Of a stretch of DNA of 64,000 bases, positions 50,246 to 58,336 are shown one piece after another. Both the position numbers and the translations under genes were made by a program. Numbering within the stretch: the stretch's first letter is position 1; the number at the start of each line of letters is the position of its first letter. The notes under the pieces were generated by a model. The model was not told the DNA's origin. It made no database searches and saw only the letters and a program-made list of their open reading frames with translations. Source of the DNA: Bacteroidota bacterium (lineage in GTDB: Bacteria > Bacteroidota > Bacteroidia > Bacteroidales > UBA6013); NCBI GenBank assembly GCA_020048645.1, contig JAIFMG010000041.1, positions 1-64,000 on the forward strand. Direction: 5' to 3'.

Positions 50246-50691
50246 GATTTGAGTTTTTGAGGAATGAAGGAAATCCATTTTGTGAAGCATGAGAAGACCA
50301 GCCTTCGGCAGGTCCATGCGTGCCAAAAATAGCTCTTTTTGGGCAGATTCGCCCCCGCAGGCCGGGAGCAGCCCGCGAGCAGGTACGGCCGCCGAATCCA
50401 CTTGGCCCGAAGAGCGCTCCTTCCGGGCCAAGCATTTGGGGATTTGGGGCTTTTTGATCATCTTTAAGCCATAGGTCAAGGGCAGAAGCCGCCTAGATAG
50501 CTGGCTACCAGTGGCCTAGGCGAAACTGGGCGAGCCCGGGCGGAGGCGTGGGCCTCCGCCGATTCTGAAGCGCGAGAAGTATCATTTCCATCGGAGGTGG
50601 CCAAGGGCCATGAACTTTCCTAGAAAATGCCTTTTGCCTTCCAGCCCTTGCCCAAACGCCATCGGAACGACAAACCAATCCCCCTAGATAG
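50246..50691. other. Divergent intergenic region between the DUF2892 gene and ppc
   Basis: Contains the minus-strand -7 candidate TATTTTTG (50331-50324) and GC-rich DNA at 50350-50430. No gene is supported on either strand and no clear plus-strand promoter was found for ppc. Confidence 0.6.
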
Positions 50692-53460
50692 ATGCGAACA
50701 CTAGAACTGGTCAAAGAAAAACTGGGCAAGCCTTACAGCGACTTGGAGTTCCTGCTCAACTGCCTCAAGGAGGTGCTTGAGGAGACCGGAGACGCCGAGC
50801 TGGCCAAGGCCATCCCCTGGATCAACCCCGACAAGAAATTCGCCGAGGATGAGTTCACGGGCAAGCACGTCCACCTTTACTCGCTGGTTTTCAAGCTGTT
50901 GAACATCGTAGAGGTGAACGGCGCGGTCCAGGCCCGCCGGGCGAGCGAGGACGAGCACGGCCTGGAGAGCGTCAACGGCCTCTGGGCGCACAACCTGAAG
51001 CTGCTCAAGGACGCGGGCATCTCGCCCGAGGCGATCGCCCGCGCGATCGGGCACATGCGCGTGGAGCCGGTGCTGACGGCCCACCCCACTGAGGCCAAGC
51101 GCGCCACGGTGCTGGAGCACCAGCGGCGCCTCTACCTGCTGATGGTGGACCGCGAGAACCAGATGTGGACCAAGGTGGAGCGCGAGCAGATCCGCCGCAA
51201 CATCAAGCTCAACATGCTCCGCCTCTGGAAGACCGAGGAGATCTTCACCGAGAAGCCCGACCTGCACTCGGAGCTGAACAACGTGCTGCACTACCTGACG
51301 AACGTTTTCCCCGAAGTGCTGGAAATCCACGACCTGCGCTTCAAGCAGGCCTGGGAGGCCCTGGGCTTCGACACGAAGCTGGTGAACGACCACCAGCACC
51401 ACTGCCAGCTCTCGTTCGGCAACTGGGTGGGCGGCGACCGCGACGGGCACCCGCTGGTAACGGCCGAGGTGACGCGCCACACCCTGCACCAGCTCCAGCT
51501 CAACGCCTTCATCATCATCAAGCGGCAGTTGATGAACCTGGTCAAGAAGCTCAGCTACTCGGTGGACTTCAAGGACGCCCCCTACCTGCTGCGCCAGCGG
51601 GTGGAGCTCATGCGCGAGGAGCTGGGCGAGCTGGGGCAGAAGGCCTTCCACCGCAACCGGGGCGAGATCTTCCGGCAGTTCGTGAACCTGATGGTCCACA
51701 AGCTGCCGCTGGACATCAAGCGCGAGCACGCGGTGGAGATACAGGAGCGCCCGGGCTGCTACACCCGGCACAGCCAACTGCTGAGCGACCTGGAGCTGCT
51801 CCAGGATGTGCTGGTGGACTACGGCCTGCACGCCTCGGCCTACTACGACCTGCACAAGGCCATCCGGGTGGTGAGCACCTTCGGCTTCCACCTGGCCAAC
51901 CTGGACGTGCGGCAGAACAGCAGCTTCCACGAGAAGGCCCTCCAGCAACTGATCGACGCCGCGGCCCTGCGCGACAAGCGCTTCCTGGACTGGGACGAGG
52001 CCCAGCGGCGGGCGTTCCTGGACGCCGAGCTCTGCTCGAACCGCCCGTTCACGCATCCCAAGATGCACCTGGAGGCGGAGGCGCAGGCCGTTGTGGACAG
52101 CTACGTGGTCTTGCGCGACCACGTCGAGAAGCACGGCATCTGGGGCCTGGGATCGCTGATCGTGAGCATGACCCGGAGCGTCTCGGACCTGGTGGCCGTC
52201 TATGTGCTGGCCCGCGAGGCCGGCCTGCTGGTCCAGACCGAGGCGGGGCTGGTCTGCCCGCTGCCCGTGGTGCCGCTGTTCGAGACCATCGACGACCTGC
52301 ACCGCAGCGCGGGCATCCTGGACGAGTTCCTCTCGCACCCGTTCACGCGGCGCAGCCTGGAGTACCAGCGGACGGCGCGGGGCGCGGCCCAGCGCTCGCA
52401 GCAGGTGATGATCGGCTACAGCGACAGCAACAAGGACGGGGGCATCCTGTCGAGCCAGTGGAACCTGTTCAACGCGCAGAGCCGCCTGGCCGAGGTGGGC
52501 CGGCGGCACGGGGTGAAGATCCGCTTCTTCCACGGCAAGGGCGGCTCGATCAGCCGGGGCGCCGGCCCGACGCACTGGTTCCTCAAGACCCTGCCGCACT
52601 CGGCCCTCGATGGGGACGTCCGGCAGACGGAGCAGGGCGAGACCATCGCGCAGAAGTACGCCAACAAGATGAACGCTGCCTACAACATCGAGCTGCTGAC
52701 GGCGGGCACGGTGGCCAACTCGCTGCTGCACCAGCACCAGGAGCAGAACGGCTACCCGCTGGCGCAGGCCTTCGAGTTCATCGCCCAGGAGAGCGAGCGC
52801 CGCTACAAGGCCCTGACGCACCACGAGCACTTCATCGACTTCTTCCGGCAGGCCACGCCCATCGACGCCATCGAGATGAGCAAGATCGGCTCGCGGCCTT
52901 CGCGGCGCTCGGGCAAGCGCACGCTCGACGACCTGCGGGCCATCCCCTGGGTGTTCAGTTGGAGCCAGTCGCGGTACAACATCACGGGCTGGTTCGGCGT
53001 GGGCACGGCCCTGAAGGCCCTGCGCGACCAGAGGCCCGAGGACTTCGAGCTTTTCCGGCAGGCCTCGCGGGGCGACGCGCTGGTTCGCTACGTGCTCACG
53101 AACGTTGACACCAGCCTGGCGGCCACGAACGAGCAGGTGATGAGGCAGTACGCCCTGCTGGTGGAGGACCACCAGGTGCGCGCGCAGGTGCTGGGGATGA
53201 TGCTCGAGGAGCTGGGCCTGGCCCGGGAGATGCTCTCGGAGCTGCTCGGACGGGGCATCCACGAGCGCCGCGAGCAGCACTACTACTCGAACATCGTCCG
53301 CGAGGAGGCCCTGGCCGAGCTGCACAAGCTCCAGGTGAACCTCCTGCACCGCTGGCGCACGCTCAAGGACGAGCAGCGGCTCGAGGAGGCCGAGGCCGTC
53401 CTGCTGGAGCTCCTGAAAAGCATCAACGCCATCGCCAGCGCGCTGCGGAACACGGGCTGA
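50692..53460 (+). CDS. ppc: Phosphoenolpyruvate carboxylase
   Basis: 922 residues, close to the family's usual length. Active-site motifs are 'VLTAHPTEA' (His131), 'GNWVGGDRDGHPLVT', 'FHGKGGSISRGAGPTHWF' (His614, Lys616) and 'GYSDSNKDGG'. The protein ends in '...NTG', the family's catalytic C-terminal tail. It converts PEP and bicarbonate to oxaloacetate, topping up the citric-acid cycle. The loop reads FHGKGG where many bacterial enzymes have FHGRGG, and SRG where they have GRG; this suggests a sub-branch, not a defect, because the rest is intact. A strong terminator follows at 53505-53541. Confidence 0.96.
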   Translation: MRTLELVKEKLGKPYSDLEFLLNCLKEVLEETGDAELAKAIPWINPDKKFAEDEFTGKHVHLYSLVFKLLNIVEVNGAVQARRASEDEHGLESVNGLWAHNLKLLKDAGISPEAIARAIGHMRVEPVLTAHPTEAKRATVLEHQRRLYLLMVDRENQMWTKVEREQIRRNIKLNMLRLWKTEEIFTEKPDLHSELNNVLHYLTNVFPEVLEIHDLRFKQAWEALGFDTKLVNDHQHHCQLSFGNWVGGDRDGHPLVTAEVTRHTLHQLQLNAFIIIKRQLMNLVKKLSYSVDFKDAPYLLRQRVELMREELGELGQKAFHRNRGEIFRQFVNLMVHKLPLDIKREHAVEIQERPGCYTRHSQLLSDLELLQDVLVDYGLHASAYYDLHKAIRVVSTFGFHLANLDVRQNSSFHEKALQQLIDAAALRDKRFLDWDEAQRRAFLDAELCSNRPFTHPKMHLEAEAQAVVDSYVVLRDHVEKHGIWGLGSLIVSMTRSVSDLVAVYVLAREAGLLVQTEAGLVCPLPVVPLFETIDDLHRSAGILDEFLSHPFTRRSLEYQRTARGAAQRSQQVMIGYSDSNKDGGILSSQWNLFNAQSRLAEVGRRHGVKIRFFHGKGGSISRGAGPTHWFLKTLPHSALDGDVRQTEQGETIAQKYANKMNAAYNIELLTAGTVANSLLHQHQEQNGYPLAQAFEFIAQESERRYKALTHHEHFIDFFRQATPIDAIEMSKIGSRPSRRSGKRTLDDLRAIPWVFSWSQSRYNITGWFGVGTALKALRDQRPEDFELFRQASRGDALVRYVLTNVDTSLAATNEQVMRQYALLVEDHQVRAQVLGMMLEELGLAREMLSELLGRGIHERREQHYYSNIVREEALAELHKLQVNLLHRWRTLKDEQRLEEAEAVLLELLKSINAIASALRNTG

Positions 53461-53504
53461 AATCGGGCCGGTTTTGGGCCGAACGCGTTTTTCCATTCGT
53501 CTGC

Positions 53505-53541
53505 AAAAAGCGCCTTTTTCGATGAAAAAGGCGCTTTTTTT
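53505..53541 (+). terminator. Intrinsic terminator after ppc
   Basis: Stem aaaaagcgccttttt / aaaaaggcgcttttt with a short loop followed by T residues; 44 bases after the stop. Confidence 0.9.
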
Positions 53542-53611
53542 AGGGTTTTCACGCAAAAAAACGCAAAACAGGCTCGAATCCGCAAACGTTTTCGTAACTA
53601 ATTATATTGGA

Positions 53612-53644
53612 ATTGTCTTTTTTTTGTAAAAAAATCTACTTTTG
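53612..53644 (+). promoter_or_regulatory. Bacteroidota-type promoter for the desaturase gene
   Basis: ATTG at 53612-53615, a 21-base spacer, then TACTTTTG at 53637-53644. The leader to the ATG at 53787 is about 135 bases and contains the small GC hairpin 'ccgccgcggcgg'. Confidence 0.65.
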
Positions 53645-53786
53645 GGCTGGAAGTTCTGTAATCCGCCGCGGCGGGAGAGAACAGATGCAATGGTCACGCT
53701 TTCTCCTAAACGCTTTGAAAAACGCCAAGCCCGATGTGATTTCGGGCTAGTCCCTTCCTCTTTTTTTCACCAACTCTTTTCTGCCC

Positions 53787-54902
53787 ATGAGCAACGCACC
53801 AATCAAGTTCCCGAACGAAACGGGAAAGGAGTTCGTCAGCACGCTTCGCAACCGCGTCAACGACTACTTCAAAGAAAAAGGCATCACCCGCTTCGGTGAC
53901 GCCTCGATGGTATTGAAGACGGTCTTCATGCTGTCGCTTTATTTCGTACCCTACGCGTTCATGCTATCGGGGACCGTGAGCTCCACCTGGGGTTTCCTGG
54001 GCCTGTGGGTCCTGATGGGCCTGGGCATGGCCGGCATCGGCTTCTCGGTGATGCACGACGCCAACCACAACGCCTACTCGTCGAACCGCACGCTGAACAA
54101 GGTGATCGGCTATACGCTGAACATGCTCGGTGGAAACGCCACGAACTGGAAGATCCAGCACAACAAGCTGCACCACTCGTTCACGAACATCGACGGCATG
54201 GACGATGACATCACCCGCATCAGCATCATGCGCTTCTCGCCGCACTCCAAGCTGCGCTTCTTCCACCGCTTCCAGCACATCTACGCGTGGTTCTTCTACG
54301 GCTTCCTGACCCTTTCGTGGGTAACCTCCAAGGAGTTCCTGCAACTGGCCGACTACCGCCGGCGCGACCTGACCAAGGAGCATGGCGAGTTCGGCATGTT
54401 GATGCTCCAGATGACCCTGACCAAGATCGCCTACTATGGCTACATCATGGTCTTGCCGCTGGTCTTGCTGGACGTCTCTCCCTGGCTGATCATCGCCGGA
54501 TTCTTCTCGCTGCACTTCGTGGCGGGCTTCACCCTGAGCGTGGTGTTCCAACTGGCCCACGTCATGCCCGAGTGCGAGTTCCCCACCCCCGACGAGGCCG
54601 GCACCATGGAGAACAACTGGGCCATCCACCAGCTCCTGACCACCTCGAACTACTCGCACGAGAACCGCGTTCTCTCGTGGTTCGTCGGTGGGCTGAACTA
54701 CCAGGTCGAGCACCACTTGTTCCCCAGCATCTGCCACATCCACTACCGCAAGCTGTCCGAAATCGTCCGCAAGACGGCCCAGGAGTTCAAGCTGCCGTAC
54801 AACTCCAACCCCACCTTCTTCGGCGCGCTCTACAGCCATGCCAAGATGCTGCACACGCTCGGCACGCAGGAGCACCTGCCGGAGCACATCCACCTGCACT
54901 GA
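53787..54902 (+). CDS. Membrane fatty acid desaturase (acyl-CoA/acyl-lipid type)
   Basis: 371 residues. The three His boxes of membrane di-iron desaturases are present: H90-DANH ('MHDANHN'), H125-NKLHH ('QHNKLHHSF') and the late 'QVEHHLF' with its Gln variant. Four or more hydrophobic helices span the middle. The QVEHH form places it with front-end/linoleoyl-type desaturases, but there is no fused cytochrome b5. It inserts double bonds into membrane fatty acids, probably to adjust fluidity. It is a single-gene unit with its own promoter and a strong terminator (54934-54972). No desaturase-specific regulator is adjacent. Confidence 0.95.
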   Translation: MSNAPIKFPNETGKEFVSTLRNRVNDYFKEKGITRFGDASMVLKTVFMLSLYFVPYAFMLSGTVSSTWGFLGLWVLMGLGMAGIGFSVMHDANHNAYSSNRTLNKVIGYTLNMLGGNATNWKIQHNKLHHSFTNIDGMDDDITRISIMRFSPHSKLRFFHRFQHIYAWFFYGFLTLSWVTSKEFLQLADYRRRDLTKEHGEFGMLMLQMTLTKIAYYGYIMVLPLVLLDVSPWLIIAGFFSLHFVAGFTLSVVFQLAHVMPECEFPTPDEAGTMENNWAIHQLLTTSNYSHENRVLSWFVGGLNYQVEHHLFPSICHIHYRKLSEIVRKTAQEFKLPYNSNPTFFGALYSHAKMLHTLGTQEHLPEHIHLH

Positions 54903-54933
54903 TTTCCAAACCTTTCCCGATTCTTCCCTGAAC

Positions 54934-54972
54934 GAGGCCGCCCCCCAAAGTGGGGCGGCCTCATTTTTTTTG
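54934..54972 (+). terminator. Intrinsic terminator after the desaturase gene
   Basis: An 11-bp stem (gaggccgcccc / ggggcggcctc) is followed by a long T tract, 32 bases after the stop. Confidence 0.92.
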
Positions 54973-55067
54973 TAGCCCTTCTTCCGCGTCGGCTGCGAGA
55001 TGCCTTTCTACCAAGTTGCTATCCAAGGTGATAGATGGACTTGGTACGTGTTGGTTTTCGCATGGAA

Positions 55068-55180
55068 TCCCTACGGGGTTCTGGTTCGCGGCGGTTCTCT
55101 GCTCCCCGGATTTCATCCGAGGCTATCCACATTCAATCCCTTCGGGATTGGCGGAACAGCCCGATTTTGTCGGACGCAGG
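55068..55180 (+). repeat. Second copy of the dispersed palindromic repeat (see 39249-39357)
   Basis: Contains 'gttctggttcgcggcggttc', 'ccggatttcatccg' and 'aatcccttcgggatt' followed by 'ggcggaacagcccgattttg' in the same order as at 39 kb. The rest of 54973-55555 has no supported gene. Confidence 0.85.
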
Positions 55181-55555
55181 CACTTGGGATGTTCCACCAA
55201 TGCTCGCAACTTGGTATTGTGGTTACTCGATCGCGTCCGATGCTGCAAAATCAAAACCACCTACGGCGGACAAAAATCTGGGTCGCAGAGCAATCTTATG
55301 ACCCAGATTTGGAGAATTTGGCGGATAATTATTGATAATCAGCTCATTTCCAACTCTTCTTTGCCCAGGGTCCTAGCTTTTCACCCAAAAGAAGGAAAAA
55401 GCATCCTCCTGTTCGTTCGAAAGCAAGTTCGGGAGACACCATTCGCGTGTTGGAGAATGGGGTTTGCGGTCCAAAAATGACATTTCGGGATATTGTGCTT
55501 GGCCTTGACTCCAGATCGGCCTTAATTCGATGGTGAAAACCAACACACCTTTCGC

Positions 55556-57721
55556 ATGAGACAAACCATTATTTTCCTTTTCGCTTCACTGTGGATTTCC
55601 AACGCGATGGGGCAGGCGGACATATTTGAGATGAGCCTGGAGGAGTTGATGGACCTGGAAGTGGTAACGGCCTCGCAGTTCGAGGAAAAGGCCAGCGACG
55701 CGCCCGCCACGGTGCTGGTCATCACCCGCGAGCAGATGCGCGAATACGGCTGGCGCGACCTGAAGGACGTTTTCCGGGCCATTCCGGGCTTCGACGTCTC
55801 CTACGAGAGCGGGGGCGAGGTCAAGTCGGTCGTGGTGGCGCGGGGCGTCAACGGCAACAACAAGCTGCTGGTGCTGCAAGACGGCCAGCGGCTGAACCCG
55901 CTCTCCGGCGAGCGGTTCGTCTTCGGGCACAACCTTCCGCTGGACTTCTACCAGCGCATCGAGATCGTCTATGGGCCGGCCTCCGCCTTGTACGGGCCGG
56001 ACGCCTACGCGGGCGTCATCAACCTGATCACCCGCGACGGCGGGGAGCTCGACGGGTTCGAGCTGCGCTCGGGCTACGTCTCGACCGGGGCTTGGGATGG
56101 CTCGGCGCTCTTTGGCAAGCGGGTTGACCAGCACACGGACTTCGTGCTGGGCCTGCGGGCCTTCCACGGCCAGGACTTCGCCCTGCACGAGCACTACACC
56201 CACCCAGACGACTACGGCCCCGTAGGCCTGTACTCCGGGGCCTTGGGCGAGCTGGAGAACGAGTATCCGATCCAGAACTTCAACCTCCTGGCCAAGATCC
56301 GGCACAAGCGCCTGAGCCTTTCGCTCGACTGGCAGCGCTACTACGAGACCAACGCCTACACGGCACTGCCCTGGCTCTACGCCTACGTGCGCGAGAACGT
56401 CTGGGCGCAGGACCTGCGGCACCTGAACCTCACGCACCAGACCATCGACCGCGAAAAGTTCGACCTGCGGGCGAGCCTCTCGCTGGGCGACTACGAGGTG
56501 GACCCGGCCAGCAACTTCACCACGGTCAACTCGGATCTGACGCAAAAGGGCGCGGCCTTCAAATACGCCTACTCGGCCCAGATCCAAGGCTCCGTGCAGG
56601 CCACCTGGACCCCTTCCGAGAGCTTCTCGCTTGTCGCGGGCGGCCTTTACGCCTGGGTGAAGTCGTTCCCGAAGACCCAGAACTTGCCCGAGCCCTTCGC
56701 GGCCAACGGCGAGCTCATCGACGACCTGCGCTTCTACACCGACGCGCTGGGCTTCGTCTTCGGTTCCTACGAGCTGAGCGACCCCTACTTCGGGCGGCGC
56801 GATTTTAGCAACCTCGGAGCCTTCGCCCAGGCCAACTACCGCCCCATCCAGACCCTTTCGGCAACGGCGGGGCTCCGCTACGACTACAACAGCGGCTTCG
56901 GCCCGACGCTCAACCCGCGGCTGGGCCTCGTGTTCGAGCCGCTCGCGAAGCTCAAGCTCAAGGCCATGTACGGCCATGCTTACATCCAGCCCTCGAACTA
57001 CGACAAGTGGGAGAACTGGGCCATCCCCGGCTACATGCACATCCCCAACACGAAGATCAAACCCGAGCGGCTGCGGGCCTACGAGTTCAGCGCCAACTAT
57101 TTCCCCACACAGGACATCAGCCTGCGGCTGAGCCTTTTCCACAACGACATGCGCGACATCATCCGCCCCATTTCGGGCCTTACGCCCCAGGAGCACAACA
57201 ACGGCAGGGCCTTTTTCAACCCCTACGGCAATGGCGGCGTCGAGCACAACGGCAACCTGGGGCGCATCACCAGCCAGGGCATCGAGCTGGCCGCCAGCGC
57301 GCAAGTCGGCAAATTCCTGCCATCGCTGGCCTACTCGCTGCTGGAGGGCGAGGACTTCGAGAGCGGGCTCTCCGTGCCGAAGATCTCCACGCACAAGGTC
57401 CAGGCGGCCTTGACCTTCCGCCACCGGAAACTCTCGGCCACCCTGCACATGCGCTACTTTTCCGACATCCACACCTCGCCGCAAAACACGCTCTACGGCG
57501 AGCTGGGCGACAAGAGCTACCTCCTGCCGGCCAACCTGGCCATCCTCTACGCCAACCTGGTCTGGTCGCCCAGTGAGAGCCTCTCGGTGAGCCTGGCGGT
57601 GGACAACGTCCTGAACACGGCCTATTACGGCTCCTCGCCCTACAACGAGACCGGCTGGCTGGTGGCCAGGGCGCCGCAAGCGCTGCGCAAGAGCTCCATC
57701 GCCATCAGCCACCGCTTCTGA
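55556..57721 (+). CDS. TonB-dependent receptor
   Basis: 721 residues with a signal peptide (MRQTIIFLFASLWISNAMGQ). It opens with 'FEMSLEELMDLEVVTAS', the short N-terminal segment typical of colicin-I-receptor-like TonB proteins. The plug domain (about 40-155) has 'ATVLVITREQMREYG', 'LLVLQDGQRLN' and 'VYGPASALYGPDAYAGVINLI'. The barrel runs to the terminal 'AISHRF'. Probable substrate class: siderophore, cobalamin or oligosaccharide; none can be chosen. It has no SusD, no anti-sigma extension and no partner gene beside it. The upstream gap holds dispersed repeats; the downstream gap holds tandem repeats. Confidence 0.93.
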   Translation: MRQTIIFLFASLWISNAMGQADIFEMSLEELMDLEVVTASQFEEKASDAPATVLVITREQMREYGWRDLKDVFRAIPGFDVSYESGGEVKSVVVARGVNGNNKLLVLQDGQRLNPLSGERFVFGHNLPLDFYQRIEIVYGPASALYGPDAYAGVINLITRDGGELDGFELRSGYVSTGAWDGSALFGKRVDQHTDFVLGLRAFHGQDFALHEHYTHPDDYGPVGLYSGALGELENEYPIQNFNLLAKIRHKRLSLSLDWQRYYETNAYTALPWLYAYVRENVWAQDLRHLNLTHQTIDREKFDLRASLSLGDYEVDPASNFTTVNSDLTQKGAAFKYAYSAQIQGSVQATWTPSESFSLVAGGLYAWVKSFPKTQNLPEPFAANGELIDDLRFYTDALGFVFGSYELSDPYFGRRDFSNLGAFAQANYRPIQTLSATAGLRYDYNSGFGPTLNPRLGLVFEPLAKLKLKAMYGHAYIQPSNYDKWENWAIPGYMHIPNTKIKPERLRAYEFSANYFPTQDISLRLSLFHNDMRDIIRPISGLTPQEHNNGRAFFNPYGNGGVEHNGNLGRITSQGIELAASAQVGKFLPSLAYSLLEGEDFESGLSVPKISTHKVQAALTFRHRKLSATLHMRYFSDIHTSPQNTLYGELGDKSYLLPANLAILYANLVWSPSESLSVSLAVDNVLNTAYYGSSPYNETGWLVARAPQALRKSSIAISHRF

Positions 57722-57734
57722 GCGGTGGCCAAGG

Positions 57735-57818
57735 CCCAAAAAGCGGACGCGGATTCCTCCCAAAGAAGACATCCGCGTCCGCGATGGATAGGCAGTCCAG
57801 AGGAGCTTGATTTTCAGC
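57735..57818 (-). repeat. Orphan copy of the terminator-bearing repeat at 58250-58336
   Basis: The segments share the start (cccaaaaagcggacgcgg), the 12-bp stem gcggacgcggat / atccgcgtccgc, and the end (gaggagcttgat). The stem here is at 57743-57754 and 57771-57782. In minus-strand reading the hairpin is followed by CTTTTTGGG, so it is built to stop minus-strand transcription, yet it lies behind a plus-strand gene. Confidence 0.85.
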
Positions 57819-57873
57819 TTGCCCCAAGCACTTTCCCGCGAACCGGAAAGCCATTGGCCGCCATATTTTTCGC

Positions 57874-58111
57874 CAATGTTTTTTTGTCCACGAAAGGCAC
57901 GAAGAACACGAAACTTGTCTCACGAAAGTTTTTTTTGTCCACGAAAGGCACGAAGAACACGAAACTTGTCTCGCGAATGTTTTTTTGTCCACCAAAGGCA
58001 CGAAGAACACGAAACTTGTCAAGAACACGAAACTTGTCTCGCGAATGTTTTTTTGTCCACCAAAGGCACGAAGAACACGAAACTTGTCTCGCGAATGTTT
58101 TTTTGTCCACC
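57874..58111 (+). repeat. 50-bp tandem repeat with about four and a half units
   Basis: The unit has the core 'gaaggcacgaagaacacgaa' type sequence, preceded by 'tttttttgtccac'. The 'gtccac' box recurs at about 57886, 57937, 57987, 58055 and 58105; the spacing is 50-51 bases except one of 68, which contains an extra 18-base partial unit. A diverged single unit is at 5-40. The remaining part of 57722-58330 holds no supported gene. Confidence 0.9.
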
Positions 58112-58124
58112 TGGATTCAAGTCA

Positions 58125-58185
58125 ATAGCCCCTGATGAAATCCGGGGGAACCGCAGCGAACCAGACCCCCGTAGGGCTTGAATGC
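58125..58185 (-). repeat. Partial inverted copy of the palindromic repeat at 39249 and 55068
   Basis: The reverse complement reads 'ggtctggttcgctgcggttc' then 'ccggatttcatc', matching the first half of the plus-strand copies. Confidence 0.75.
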
Positions 58186-58249
58186 AGCAACCAAAACTTT
58201 CCAAGTCAATCTATGACGCTTGATGGCTACGAGGCATAAGCGTCGAGGG

Positions 58250-58336
58250 CCCCAAAAAGCGGACGCGGATTCCTTCCCGAAGGAGGCATCCGCGTCCGCG
58301 ATGGATGGGCAGGCCAGAGGAGCTTGATTATCAGCG
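58250..58336 (-). terminator. Terminator of the subtilisin-like protease gene, inside a duplicated segment
   Basis: A 12-bp perfect stem (gcggacgcggat at 58259-58270 with atccgcgtccgc at 58288-58299) is followed on the minus strand by CTTTTTGG. The segment overlaps the protease stop at 58331 and is duplicated at 57735-57818. Confidence 0.85.

Noticed and set aside
57874-58181. Repetitive frames on both strands over the 50-bp tandem array, suggestive of a small repeat protein or a CRISPR-like array
   Set aside because: The units lack unique spacers of constant length, one period differs, no cas genes are near and the peptides are low-complexity. It is a simple tandem repeat.
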